19,044 nucleotides of DNA from Pseudomonadota bacterium (GTDB lineage Bacteria; Pseudomonadota; Alphaproteobacteria; Acetobacterales; Acetobacteraceae), in contig JAJZFF010000429.1 in the NCBI GenBank assembly GCA_021805485.1, positions 1 through 19,044 on the forward strand, in the 5' to 3' direction. Of the stretch, positions 10,006 through 18,028 are shown in pieces. The notes beneath the pieces were generated by a model. It was not told where the DNA came from. It worked only from the letters and a program-made list of their open reading frames with translations, and made no database searches. The number at the start of each line of letters is the position of its first letter. The stretch's first letter is position 1. Both the position numbers and the translations under genes were made by a program.

Positions 10006-11763
10006 ATGGACGACGTGACCTCGCTCGCCATCGCTCCCGCCCGCCCGCCAGGCAGCCGGTGGCCGGAGGCGGAAGGCTGGCACGCGCTGGATCAGGCGCT
10101 GCACGCGCTTCAGGGCCGCTTCACGCTCGGCCTCTCCCCGGCGACGCTGTGGCTCGCCCATCTGGACTGGGCCGTCCATCTCGCCAACAGCCCGTTCCGC
10201 CGCGCCGAGCTGGCCGAGCGGGCGCTGGCCCAGGCCGCCCGCGCGGTGCAGGCCGCCGGCGGGGCACAGGTGATCGCCCCGCCCGCGGGCGATCACCGCT
10301 TCGCCGACCCGGCCTGGCAGGCCGCGCCCTTCGCCTTCCTGCAGCAGCTCTTCCTGCTCGCCGAGGAATGGTGGGCGAGCGCCGCCGCCGGGCCCGAAGG
10401 CATGTCCGCGCGCAACGCCCGCATCGTGCCGTTCGCCATCCGCCAGTGGGTGGACATGTTCTCCCCCTCCAACGTCCCCTGGCTCAACCCGGAGGTGATC
10501 AACGCGACGCTGCATAGCGGCGGCGCCAACCTGCTCGCCGGCGCGTCGCATGTCCTCAGCGACCTGCAGGAGCATCTCGCGGGCCAGCCGCTGGCCGGGC
10601 GCGGCGGCTTTGCGGTGGGCGAGAATCTCGCTGTCACCCCGGGCAAGGTGGTGCTGCGCACGCGCCTGATCGAGCTGATCCAGTATGCGCCGACGACGGC
10701 CGCGGTGCGGGGGGAGCCGGTGCTGATCATCCCGGCCTGGATCATGAAATATTACATTCTCGATCTTTCGCCGCACAACTCGCTGATCCGCTATCTGGTC
10801 GGGCAGGGCTACACCGTGTTCGCGATCTCCTGGCGCAACCCCGGCGCCGAGCTGCGCGATGCGACGCTGGAGGATTACCGGACCCAGGGGGTGATGGCGG
10901 CGCTGGACGCGGTCGGCACCATCACCGGCGCGGCGCGCATCCATGGCGCCGGCTACTGTCTCGGCGGCACGCTGCTCGCCATCGCCGCCGCGGCGATGGC
11001 GCGCGACGGCGACGAGCGGCTCGCCAGCCTGACCCTGCTCGCGGCGCAGACCGAATTCTCCGAGGCCGGCGAGCTGCAGCTCTTCATCGGCAAGGACCAG
11101 CTCGCCTTCCTCTCGGACATGATGCACGAGCAGGGCTATCTCGACAGCCGCCAGATGGCCGGTGCGTTCCAGCTGCTGCGCTCCAACGACCTCATCTGGT
11201 CGCGCTCGATCCGCAGCTATCTGCTCGGCGAGCGCGAGATGCCCAACGACCTGATGACCTGGAACGCCGACGGCACGCGCATGCCGGCGGCGATGCACAG
11301 CGAATACCTCACCCGGCTCTATCACGACGACGACCTCGCCGAGGGCCGCTTCCCCGCCGGCGGTCGCCCGGTCTCGCTCAGCGACGTCCACCGCATCCCC
11401 GCCTTCGTCGTCGGCACCGAGACCGACCACGTCGCGCCCTGGCGCTCGGTCCACAAGCTCCATCTGCTCGAGGATGGCGAGATCACCTTCGTGCTGACCT
11501 CGGGCGGGCACAATGCCGGCATCGTCAGCGAGCCGGGCCACCCCAACCGGCATTTCCGCCGCCTCCTGCGCCCGGCCGAAGGCCGCTATGTCGGGCCGGA
11601 CGAGTGGCTGGAACGGGCGGAGCGGCACGAGGGCTCGTGGTGGCCGGCCTGGGTCGAATGGCTCGATGCGCGCTCCGGTCCGCCGGCCCCTCCGCCGCCG
11701 CTCGGCCACGCCCGCTACCGGCCGATCATGGATGCGCCGGGCTCCTACGTTCGTGAGCATTGA
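10006..11763 (+). CDS. phaC: Class I-type polyhydroxyalkanoate synthase
   Basis: Polymerises 3-hydroxyacyl-CoA (usually 3-hydroxybutyryl-CoA) into polyester granules; 585 aa, typical of class I PhaC. The N-terminal domain includes [20 protein letters not shown], the PhaC hallmark. The alpha/beta hydrolase core has [20 protein letters not shown], the lipase-like box GYCLGG with nucleophile C318, D474 in [10 protein letters not shown] and H502 in SGGHNAG: a full Cys-Asp-His triad. The ATG at 10006 follows AAGGAAGGAG with seven bases between; the frame is open 11 codons further, but that part spans the expected transcript start. It heads a plus-strand operon with MaoC-Pta, acetate kinase, a phasin-like protein and FabI, and lies right after a FixK box, so it is probably induced at low oxygen. 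It may be a second, oxygen-controlled PhaC beside a housekeeping copy; this is inferred. Confidence 0.93.
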   Translation: MDDVTSLAIAPARPPGSRWPEAEGWHALDQALHALQGRFTLGLSPATLWLAHLDWAVHLANSPFRRAELAERALAQAARAVQAAGGAQVIAPPAGDHRFADPAWQAAPFAFLQQLFLLAEEWWASAAAGPEGMSARNARIVPFAIRQWVDMFSPSNVPWLNPEVINATLHSGGANLLAGASHVLSDLQEHLAGQPLAGRGGFAVGENLAVTPGKVVLRTRLIELIQYAPTTAAVRGEPVLIIPAWIMKYYILDLSPHNSLIRYLVGQGYTVFAISWRNPGAELRDATLEDYRTQGVMAALDAVGTITGAARIHGAGYCLGGTLLAIAAAAMARDGDERLASLTLLAAQTEFSEAGELQLFIGKDQLAFLSDMMHEQGYLDSRQMAGAFQLLRSNDLIWSRSIRSYLLGEREMPNDLMTWNADGTRMPAAMHSEYLTRLYHDDDLAEGRFPAGGRPVSLSDVHRIPAFVVGTETDHVAPWRSVHKLHLLEDGEITFVLTSGGHNAGIVSEPGHPNRHFRRLLRPAEGRYVGPDEWLERAERHEGSWWPAWVEWLDARSGPPAPPPPLGHARYRPIMDAPGSYVREH

Positions 11764-13204
11764 GGTGGGAATCGGCACGCCGGACGCGCCCGCCTTCCTG
11801 GAGAACCGCACTTTCGACGAACTCGCCGTCGGCGACAGCGCCGCCATCGTGCGCACGGTATCGCGCGAGGACATCCAGCTCTTCGCCGTCGTCTCCGGCG
11901 ACCTCAATCCGGCCCATCTCGACCCCGCCTATGCCAGCACCGACATTTTTCACCACATCGTCGCCCATGGCATGCTCGGCGCAGCGCAGATTTCGAGCGT
12001 GCTCGGCACCCGTTTGCCCGGTCCCGGCACGATCTATCTCGGGCAGAGCCTGCGCTTCCTGCATCCGGTCTCGATCGGCGACACCATCACCGCCTCCGTG
12101 ACGGTGCGCGAGAAGCGTCCCGAACATTCGGTGGTGCTGCTCGATTGCCGCGTCGTCAACCAGCGCGGCGAGACGGTGATCGAGGGCGACGCGGAGGTGA
12201 GGGCGCCGACCGAGAAGCTGCGCCTGCCGCGCGTCGCGCTGCCCGAGGTGCAGATCAGCCGCCACCAGCGCTATCGCGAGCTGCTCGAACGGGCCGCCGG
12301 CGGGGCGCCGGTGACGACGGCGATCGTGCATCCCTGCGACGAGGCCGCGCTCGGCGCCGCGGTGGAGGCGGCGAAGGCCGGGCTGATCACGCCGATCCTG
12401 GTCGGGCCGGAGGCGCGTATCCGCGCCGTCGCCAAGGAGGCGGGGCTCGACATTTCCAACTTCCGCCTGGTGCCGGCGCCGCACAGCCACGCCGCCGCCG
12501 CCGCCGCGGTCGAGCTGGTGCGCCACGGCGAGGCCGCGATGCTGATGAAAGGCTCGCTGCACACCGACGAACTCATGCACGAGGTGGTCGCCGAGAGCAG
12601 CGGCCTGCGCACCGAGCGGCGGATCAGCCACGTCTATCTCGTGGACGTGCCGCGCTATCCGCGCCCGTTGCTGCTCACCGACGCCGCCATCAACATCGCG
12701 CCCGATCTCGAGACCAAGCGCGATATCGTGCAGAACGCGATCGACCTCGCGCATGTCATGGGCATCACCAAGCCCCGCGTCGCCATTCTCTCGGCGGTGG
12801 AGACGGTGACGCCGAAACTGCGCTCGACGCTGGACGCCGCGGCGCTGTGCAAGATGGCCGACCGCGGCCAGATCCGCGGCGCCCTGCTGGACGGTCCGCT
12901 CGCCTTCGACAATGCGGTGAGCCCGGCGGCGGCGAAGGAGAAGGGCATCGTCTCGCCGGTGGCCGGCTACGCCGACATCCTGCTGGTGCCGGACCTCGAG
13001 GCCGGCAACATGCTGGCCAAGCAGCTCACCTTCCTCGCCGGGGCGGATGCCGCCGGGGTCGTGCTCGGCGCGCGGGTGCCGATCATCCTGACCAGCCGGG
13101 CCGATGCCGAACGCACCCGCATCGCCTCCTGCGCCGTCGCCGTGCTGCTCGCCCGCGCCCGGCTGGCCCTCCCGGGGATAGGCCGCGCGCCGGTGGCGGG
13201 CTGA
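11753..13204 (+). CDS. Bifunctional MaoC-like hydratase / phosphate acetyl- or butyryltransferase
   Basis: Fusion enzyme of about 483 aa. Residues 15-145 form a MaoC/R-hydratase hot-dog domain with the catalytic set D50, N52, H55 (SGDLNPAHLDP) and FHHIVAHGML; this fold hydrates enoyl-CoA to (R)-3-hydroxyacyl-CoA. Residues 160-480 form a phosphotransacylase of the Pta/Ptb family (VEAAKAGLITPILVGPEARI, MLMKGSLHTDELMHEVV, DGPLAFDNAVSP, PVAGYADILLVPDLEAGNML), which converts acyl-CoA and phosphate to acyl-phosphate. The start is unsure: GTG 11753 overlaps phaC by 11 bases; ATG 11732 and GTG 11765 are also in frame, and none has a strong ribosome site. Upstream it is coupled to phaC; downstream, acetate kinase starts 7 bp later, so acyl-phosphate would be used for ATP. 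This two-domain form is a known family; acetyl versus butyryl preference cannot be read here. Confidence 0.9.
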   Translation: MSIEVGIGTPDAPAFLENRTFDELAVGDSAAIVRTVSREDIQLFAVVSGDLNPAHLDPAYASTDIFHHIVAHGMLGAAQISSVLGTRLPGPGTIYLGQSLRFLHPVSIGDTITASVTVREKRPEHSVVLLDCRVVNQRGETVIEGDAEVRAPTEKLRLPRVALPEVQISRHQRYRELLERAAGGAPVTTAIVHPCDEAALGAAVEAAKAGLITPILVGPEARIRAVAKEAGLDISNFRLVPAPHSHAAAAAAVELVRHGEAAMLMKGSLHTDELMHEVVAESSGLRTERRISHVYLVDVPRYPRPLLLTDAAINIAPDLETKRDIVQNAIDLAHVMGITKPRVAILSAVETVTPKLRSTLDAAALCKMADRGQIRGALLDGPLAFDNAVSPAAAKEKGIVSPVAGYADILLVPDLEAGNMLAKQLTFLAGADAAGVVLGARVPIILTSRADAERTRIASCAVAVLLARARLALPGIGRAPVAG

Positions 13205-13211
13205 GGCGCCG

Positions 13212-14408
13212 ATGCGGACGCTGCTGACGGTCAACGCCGGCTCCTCGTCCATCAAGTTCTCGCTGTACAGCATCGCTGCCACGCCCGATGGGCTGGACCC
13301 CGTGCTCGGCGGCTCGATCGAGGGCATCGGCAGCGCGCCGCACCTGGCGATGCGCGACGCGGCGGGCGCGGTGCTGGCGGAACGACGCTGGCCCGAGGGC
13401 GCGGCGCGCACGCACGAGGACCTGCTCGGCGGCCTGCTCGACCTGCTCGCCCATCAGCACGGCGCCGACGCCCTCGTCGCGGTCGGCCATCGCGTCGTCC
13501 ATGGCGGGGCGGACTTCGCCGCGCCGGCGCTGGTGACGGCGGCGCTGCTCGACGCGCTGGCCGCGCTCGCGCCGCTGGCGCCGCTGCACCAGCCGCACAA
13601 TCTGGCGCCGATCCGCGCGCTGGCGGCGATGCGGCCGGAGTTGCCGCAGGTCGCCTGCTTCGACACCGGCTTCCACCGGACCATGCCGGCGCTGGCGACG
13701 CGGTTCGCGCTGCCGCGCGAGATCACCGCGGCCGGGGTGCGGCGCTACGGGTTCCACGGCCTCTCGTACGAGTGGATCGCCCGCCGGCTGCGTGTCCTGG
13801 CCCCCGCGCTCGCCGCCGGGCGGGTGATCACGGCCCATCTCGGCAACGGCGCCAGCCTCTGCGCCATGCGGGATGGGCAGAGCGTCGAGACCAGCATGGG
13901 CTTCACCGCGCTCGACGGGCTGGTGATGGGCACGCGCTGCGGCAGCCTGGATCCCGGCGTCGTGCTCTATCTCGCCCAGCAGCGCGGCATGAGCGCGGCG
14001 GCGATCGAGGACCTGCTCTATCACCGCTCCGGCCTGCTCGGCGTCTCCGGCCTGGCCAGCGACATGCGCACCCTGCTCGCCAGCGATGCCCCGGCGGCGC
14101 GCGAGGCGGTGGAGCTTTTCGCCTACCGCGCCGCCCGCGAGGCCGCCGCGCTCGCGGGCGCGCTCGGCGGGCTGGACGGGTTCGTCTTCACCGCCGGTAT
14201 CGGCGAGCACGCCGCCCCGGTGCGGGCGCTGATCGCGGCCCGGCTCGGGTGGCTCGGCGTGAGCCTCGATCCGGCGGCCAACGCGGCCGGGCAGGGGCGG
14301 ATCAGCGCGCCGGCGAGCGCGGTGCAGGTCTGGGTCGTGCCGACCGACGAGGAGGCGATGATCGCCCATCACACGCTGACCGTGATCACGCCGGGCGGCG
14401 CGACTTGA
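13212..14408 (+). CDS. ackA: Acetate (or butyrate-type) kinase
   Basis: Converts acetyl-phosphate and ADP to acetate and ATP; cytoplasmic, 398 aa, normal for AckA. Visible acetokinase motifs are VNAGSSSIKF (N8), GHRVVHGG (R94), ACFDTGFHRTMP (D151), RRYGFHGLSYEWIA (H182), HLGNGASLCA, GTRCGSLDPG (R242), FTAGIGEHAAPVR and PTDEEAMIA near the C-terminus. All key active-site residues are present. It starts 7 bp after the MaoC-phosphotransacylase stop (weak GAGGC ribosome site), so the two form a substrate-level phosphorylation pair. Its stop codon lies inside a second FixK box (14405-14418), so regulatory DNA for the next genes is embedded in its 3' end. Acetate is the likely product, but a butyrate or propionate kinase role is possible. 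Confidence 0.93.
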   Translation: MRTLLTVNAGSSSIKFSLYSIAATPDGLDPVLGGSIEGIGSAPHLAMRDAAGAVLAERRWPEGAARTHEDLLGGLLDLLAHQHGADALVAVGHRVVHGGADFAAPALVTAALLDALAALAPLAPLHQPHNLAPIRALAAMRPELPQVACFDTGFHRTMPALATRFALPREITAAGVRRYGFHGLSYEWIARRLRVLAPALAAGRVITAHLGNGASLCAMRDGQSVETSMGFTALDGLVMGTRCGSLDPGVVLYLAQQRGMSAAAIEDLLYHRSGLLGVSGLASDMRTLLASDAPAAREAVELFAYRAAREAAALAGALGGLDGFVFTAGIGEHAAPVRALIAARLGWLGVSLDPAANAAGQGRISAPASAVQVWVVPTDEEAMIAHHTLTVITPGGAT

Positions 14409-14418
14409 TTCATGTCAA
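14405..14418 (+). promoter_or_regulatory. Second FixK/Fnr box, overlapping the ackA stop
   Basis: TTGAT-TCAT-GTCAA matches the consensus at nine of ten fixed positions, as the box before phaC does, with the same single difference. The ackA TGA (14406-14408) is part of the left half-site. From the centre (14411.5) a class II transcript would begin near 14453, just before the hairpin of the phasin leader. Confidence 0.8.
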
Positions 14419-14456
14419 GGCATTGTCATCGCCAGCGCTGTTGCATTGCGGTATGA

Positions 14457-14530
14457 GGGCTCCGCGGTGGTGATGCACGCGATGGTATGCTCCATCCGGG
14501 GCATGCACCATCCGAACCGCCGCGGAGCCC
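14457..14530 (+). promoter_or_regulatory. Three-tier hairpin in the phasin leader
   Basis: GGGCTCCGCGG (14457-14467) pairs perfectly with CCGCGGAGCCC (14520-14530). Inside it TGGTGATGC (14468-14476) pairs with GCATGCACCA (14501-14510) with one bulged G. At the tip GATGG (14481-14485) pairs with CCATC (14492-14496). The left arm begins within a few bases of the transcript start predicted from the FixK box, and the right arm ends 28 bases before the phasin ATG. There is no U run, so a 5'-end stabilising or regulatory stem is likelier than a terminator. Confidence 0.65.
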
Positions 14531-14558
14531 ACAGCACGGTAAACCCAGGAGACGGACG

Positions 14559-15044
14559 ATGCGCGACAGCAAATCCCCGATGCTTGACCCGTTCCGCTTC
14601 GATACGCTTTTGGCCCCCGCCCAGGACCGGCTGGCCTGCTGCGGCAAGGCCACCGAGCGGCTGTTCCAGGGCTTCATGAGCATGGCCCTGCAGCAGGCCG
14701 AACTCGGCCGCAGCCTGATGGAGGACGGGCTCTCCGAGATGCGCCTGCTCACCGCCCCGCGCCGGCCCGAGGAGTACATGGAGGCGGAGCTCGAGATCAT
14801 GCGCAGCCGCATGGAGCGCATGGTCGCCGGCATGCGCCGGATCAACGACGAGATGCGGAGCTCCTATTTCGAGGCGTCGGAACTGGCGCTCGCGGGCCTG
14901 CAGGCCGAGACGGCCAGCGCGCCGGCGAAACCATCCGCCGCCAGGGACGCGGTGGCCAAGGAGCCGGCGGCGAAGCCGGCCGTCGCCAGCGCGCCGGCGG
15001 CGGCCGTGGCGGCGCCGGCACCGATGGCGGCGAAACAGGCCTGA
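14559..15044 (+). CDS. Phasin-like granule-associated protein
   Basis: Small protein of 161 aa expected to coat PHA granules. Residues 1-110 are mostly amphipathic helix with phasin-like spacing (LFQGFMSMALQQAELGRSLM, then ELEIMRSRMERMVAGMRRIN), with no signal peptide or membrane segment. Residues 120-161 are an Ala/Pro/Lys-rich tail resembling the low-complexity tails of some phasins and PhaF-like proteins, which may touch DNA. The ATG at 14559 has AGGAG eight bases upstream; the frame is open to 14487 but that part lies in the leader hairpin. Its place between acetate kinase and FabI in a PhaC operon supports the call, but no single catalytic motif proves it. It probably has its own FixK-driven promoter (14405-14418). 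Two neighbouring cysteines (CCGK, residues 27-28) are unusual in a phasin. Confidence 0.72.
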   Translation: MRDSKSPMLDPFRFDTLLAPAQDRLACCGKATERLFQGFMSMALQQAELGRSLMEDGLSEMRLLTAPRRPEEYMEAELEIMRSRMERMVAGMRRINDEMRSSYFEASELALAGLQAETASAPAKPSAARDAVAKEPAAKPAVASAPAAAVAAPAPMAAKQA

Positions 15045-15048
15045 AGGC

Positions 15049-15843
15049 GTGGCCGACGAAACCGCGCCGGCGGGGCCCGCTCCGGACCTCGCCGGCAAGC
15101 GCGGGCTGGTGCTCGGCATCGCCAACGAGCACTCCATCGCCGCCGGCTGCGCCCGCCATTTCGCCGCCGCCGGCGCCCGCCTGGCGGCGACCTTCCTCAA
15201 CGCCCGTGCCGAACCCTTCGTCCGCGCCGTCACCACGCCGCTCGGCGCCGAGCTGGTGCTGCCCTGCGACGTCGCGCTTCCGGGGGAGCTGGAGGCGGTC
15301 TTCGCCGCCATCGCGCGCCAATGGGGCGGGCTGGACTTCCTGCTGCACGCCATCGCCTTCGCCCCGCGCGAGGATCTGCACGGGCGGGTGATCGACTGCT
15401 CCGCCGCCGGTTTCGCGCAGGCGATGGATGTTTCGTGCCACTCCTTCCTGCGCGCCGCGCGCCTGGCCGAGCCGCTGATGGCGGCGGGCGGCGCGCTGAT
15501 GACGGTGAGCTTCTACGGTTCGGCGCGCGTGGTGCCCAACTACAACGTGATGGGCCCGGTGAAGGCGGCGCTGGAGAGCGCGGTGCGCTATCTCGCCGCC
15601 GAGCTGGGGCCGAAGCAGATCCGCGTCAACGCCCTCTCGCCCGGGCCCATCCGCACCCGCGCGGCCAGCGGCATCGCGCATTTCGACGAGCTGATGGAGC
15701 AGACGGCGGCGACGACGCCGGAACACCATCTGGCCGAGATCGACGATGTCGGCGCGCTCGCCGCCTTCCTCGCCGGCGACGGGGCGCGGCGCATCACCGG
15801 CACGGTGATCCCGATCGACGGCGGCGCCCACGTTCTGGCGTGA
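15049..15843 (+). CDS. fabI: FabI-type enoyl-[acyl-carrier-protein] reductase
   Basis: NAD(P)H-dependent short-chain dehydrogenase of the FabI group, 264 aa, which reduces trans-2-enoyl-ACP (or possibly enoyl-CoA). Residues 14-32 show the FabI nucleotide-binding start (LAGKRGLVLGIANEHSIAAG). The active site reads SFYGSARVVPNYNVMGPVKA, giving Y165-x6-K172 with the extra upstream Tyr of FabI. IRVNALSPGPIRTRAASGI and the C-terminal ITGTVIPIDGGAHVLA are conserved. The GTG at 15049, five bases after the phasin stop with GAAGG before it, gives the right N-terminus. It is last in the PHA/acetate operon, where it might supply reduced acyl chains or use surplus NADH under oxygen limitation. A FabI-like paralogue rather than the housekeeping gene is likely, because it lies in a metabolic operon and not with other fab genes; this is inferred. 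Confidence 0.9.
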   Translation: MADETAPAGPAPDLAGKRGLVLGIANEHSIAAGCARHFAAAGARLAATFLNARAEPFVRAVTTPLGAELVLPCDVALPGELEAVFAAIARQWGGLDFLLHAIAFAPREDLHGRVIDCSAAGFAQAMDVSCHSFLRAARLAEPLMAAGGALMTVSFYGSARVVPNYNVMGPVKAALESAVRYLAAELGPKQIRVNALSPGPIRTRAASGIAHFDELMEQTAATTPEHHLAEIDDVGALAAFLAGDGARRITGTVIPIDGGAHVLA

Positions 15844-15957
15844 GTGCGCGGCCGGCGGCCTGCCGGCCCCCGGTTGTGGCGCACGGCGAACCGGGGCAAG
15901 ATGCTCGCATCGGTCGCGACACGCGAGCAAAGAACCGCGAGGGAGGAACCACCCGAC
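15844..15957 (+). promoter_or_regulatory. Hairpin-rich spacer before the liv-type operon
   Basis: Three inverted repeats occupy this 114-bp gap: GGCCGG/CCGGCC (15850-15855, 15863-15868), CCCCGGTT/AACCGGGG (15868-15875, 15889-15896) and TGCTCGC/GCGAGCA (15902-15908, 15923-15929). The first two share base 15868. None has a U run. They may end the fabI transcript or structure the leader of the binding-protein gene. No FixK box is present. Confidence 0.5.
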
Positions 15958-17112
15958 ATGGCCGCCATGAATCGTCCATCCGTGCGTCTCGGCGTGCGGG
16001 CCGCCGCGCTCGCCGCTGTGCTGGCCAGCTTCGCCGCGGCGCCGGTCCGGGCCGAGGACCTCAAGCTTGGCATGGTCGTGCCGGTCACCGGGGCGGCGGC
16101 CGAGTCGGGGCGGTTCGCGCAGTGGGGGGCGCAGCTCGCCGCCGAGGAGGTGAATGCCGCCGGCGGTGTGCTCGGGCGCAAGCTGGTGCTCGTCACCGAG
16201 GACGACCAGACCAGCAATCCCGGCGGCGTCGCCGCCTTCAACCGGCTCGCGTCCGACGCCTCCATCGTCGCCTTCCTCGGCTCGATCCGCTCGACCCAGA
16301 CCCAGGCGATGGACCCGGACGTGCGTCGCGTCGCCAAGCCGGTGTTCTTCGGCGGCACCGACCCGGAGCTGACGCGCAGCGGCGACCCATGGCTGTTCCG
16401 CTGCCGCCCGAACGACGCCTATTCGGCCAAGGTCATCGCCGCCTTCGGCGTCGGCGAGCTGAAGCTGAAGAAGTGGGCCGTGGTCTATTCCACCGACGCG
16501 TTCGGCTCCAACGGCCACAAGCACCTCGTCGAGGAGCTGAAGGCCGCTGGCGCGGAGGTCGTCACCGAGCAGGGCTACGCCAACCAGGCCACCGACTTCA
16601 CCCCCGTGGTGCTGGCGATCAAGGGCTCGCCGGCGGACGTCATCGGCAGCTATTTCACCTTCGAGCAGGATCTCGGCATCTTCGCCCGCCAGCTGCGCCA
16701 GCTCGGCGTGCGCACGCCCTGGGTCGGCTCGCCCTCGATCGTGGCGACGACGGCGCTGCGCCTCTCGGGCCCCGCGCTCTTCGGCACCTACGGCATCGCC
16801 GATTTCAACGCCGATTCCAGCCCCGAGGCGCGCGCCTTCGCCGATGCCTACAAGGCCGCGCACAAGGCGGGGGCGGACAATTTCTCGTCCTGGACCTATG
16901 ACGCGGTGAAACTCGCCGCGCGCGCCATCAACACCGCCAAATCCACCGATCCGAAGGCGGTGCGCGAGGCGATCCTCGCCATCCGCGACTACAAGGGCGT
17001 CGAGGGCACCTACAATTTCGACGCCAATGGCGACGGGCTGCACGGCTACAACATCGTCAAGAACGACAACGGCAAGGTGGTATTCATCAAGCACATCGAG
17101 TTCGCGCCCTGA
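15958..17112 (+). CDS. ABC transporter substrate-binding protein, branched-chain amino acid/amide (LivK) type
   Basis: Periplasmic binding protein of 384 aa for the transporter encoded downstream. A Sec signal peptide covers residues 1-32 (VRAAALAAVLASFAAAPVRA, cleavage before EDLKLG). The mature part has the LivK-type fold: LKLGMVVPVTGAAAESGRFA, VNAAGGVLGRKLVLVTEDDQ, IVAFLGSIRSTQTQAMDPDV, WAVVYSTDAFGSNGHKHLVE, and GVEGTYNFDANGDGLHGYNI at the C-terminus. The ATG at 15958 follows GGGAGGAA; an in-frame ATG three codons later is less well placed. The family transports branched-chain amino acids, amides, urea or aromatic acids; the ligand cannot be read from sequence. It heads a livH-livMG operon and is not a close copy of the UrtA at 436-1713. 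Confidence 0.92.
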   Translation: MAAMNRPSVRLGVRAAALAAVLASFAAAPVRAEDLKLGMVVPVTGAAAESGRFAQWGAQLAAEEVNAAGGVLGRKLVLVTEDDQTSNPGGVAAFNRLASDASIVAFLGSIRSTQTQAMDPDVRRVAKPVFFGGTDPELTRSGDPWLFRCRPNDAYSAKVIAAFGVGELKLKKWAVVYSTDAFGSNGHKHLVEELKAAGAEVVTEQGYANQATDFTPVVLAIKGSPADVIGSYFTFEQDLGIFARQLRQLGVRTPWVGSPSIVATTALRLSGPALFGTYGIADFNADSSPEARAFADAYKAAHKAGADNFSSWTYDAVKLAARAINTAKSTDPKAVREAILAIRDYKGVEGTYNFDANGDGLHGYNIVKNDNGKVVFIKHIEFAP

Positions 17113-17152
17113 GGGGACGGTCGATGAACCGGTGGCGCGCGGAACACGGGCG

Positions 17153-18028
17153 ATGACGGTCCTGCTGCAGCTGCTCTTCCAGGGCGTCGGCATCGGCGCC
17201 GTCTATGCGCTGGTCGCGCTCGGCTTCGTGCTGATCTACCGCGCCACCAACGTGGTGAATTTCGCCCAGGGCCAGTTCGCCGTGGTCGGCGCCTACGGCA
17301 TGGTCGTCACCACCGCCGATCTCGGCCTGCCCTACTGGGTCGGCATTCTCATCACGCTGGCGGTGATGGCGCTGTTCGGCGCGCTGTTCAATCTCAGCGT
17401 CTATTATCCGTTGCGCAACCGCTCCTTCCTGCCGGTGGTGATCTCGACCATCGGCGCCTCGATCTTCATCACCAACATCATCCTCGGCGTCTACGGTCCC
17501 GAGCCCTCGATGCTGGCGCCGATGCTGGATGCGCCGGGCATCAGCCTCGGCAATCTCTTCCTCGACGCGCAGTACCTCACCATCATCGCCGTCACCCTGG
17601 CGCTGGTGGCGCTGCAATATCTGTTCTTCGAGCACACGCTGCTCGGCAAGCGCATGCAGGCGGTCTCGCAGGACAAGGAGATGGCGAGCCTGCTCGGCAT
17701 CAAGGTGGGCTGGATGATCATGCTCACCTTCATCTATTCGGCCATGCTCGGCGGCATCGCCGGCATCCTGGTGGCGCCGATCCTGTTCGTCTCCGTCGGG
17801 CTCGGCGGCCAGATCGCCCTGAAAGCCTTCGCCGCCACCATCATCGGCGGCTTCGGCGACGTGCCGGGGGCGATCGTCGGCGGCATCGCCATCGGCGTCA
17901 TCGAGACCTTCGGCGCCTACTACATCTCCGTGCCGTACAAGGATGCCTTTGCCTTCATCGTGCTGTTCGCCTTCCTGCTGCTGCGGCCGCAGGGCCTGTT
18001 CGGCGAGAAAGTGTCGCAGAAAGCATGA
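17153..18028 (+). CDS. Branched-chain amino acid/amide ABC permease, LivH type
   Basis: Inner-membrane permease subunit of 291 aa with about eight hydrophobic helices. It starts MTVLLQLLFQGVGIGAVYAL and carries the LivH signature VALGFVLIYRATNVVNFAQG with GQFAVVGAYG. The HAAT cytoplasmic loop LLGKRMQAVSQDKEMASLLG and the C-terminal AATIIGGFGDVPGAIVGG are present; LRPQGLFGEK is the usual end of the family. The ATG at 17153 is 40 bp after the binding-protein stop, with only a weak ribosome site (GGAACACGGG). Its stop overlaps the start of the next gene in ATGA, so LivH and LivM are translated in step. Substrate unknown. Confidence 0.93.
   Translation: MTVLLQLLFQGVGIGAVYALVALGFVLIYRATNVVNFAQGQFAVVGAYGMVVTTADLGLPYWVGILITLAVMALFGALFNLSVYYPLRNRSFLPVVISTIGASIFITNIILGVYGPEPSMLAPMLDAPGISLGNLFLDAQYLTIIAVTLALVALQYLFFEHTLLGKRMQAVSQDKEMASLLGIKVGWMIMLTFIYSAMLGGIAGILVAPILFVSVGLGGQIALKAFAATIIGGFGDVPGAIVGGIAIGVIETFGAYYISVPYKDAFAFIVLFAFLLLRPQGLFGEKVSQKA

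Noticed and set aside
8322..10517. 731-codon plus-strand open frame antisense to fixL and running into phaC
   Set aside because: Covers two clearly real genes in other frames, has no motif and spans their control region.
9946..11907. 653-codon minus-strand open frame under phaC
   Set aside because: Antisense shadow of the PHA synthase; no domain and no ribosome site.
14842..17193. 783-codon minus-strand open frame under phasin, fabI and the binding protein
   Set aside because: Spans three real plus-strand genes and their spacer; composition is that of an antisense shadow.
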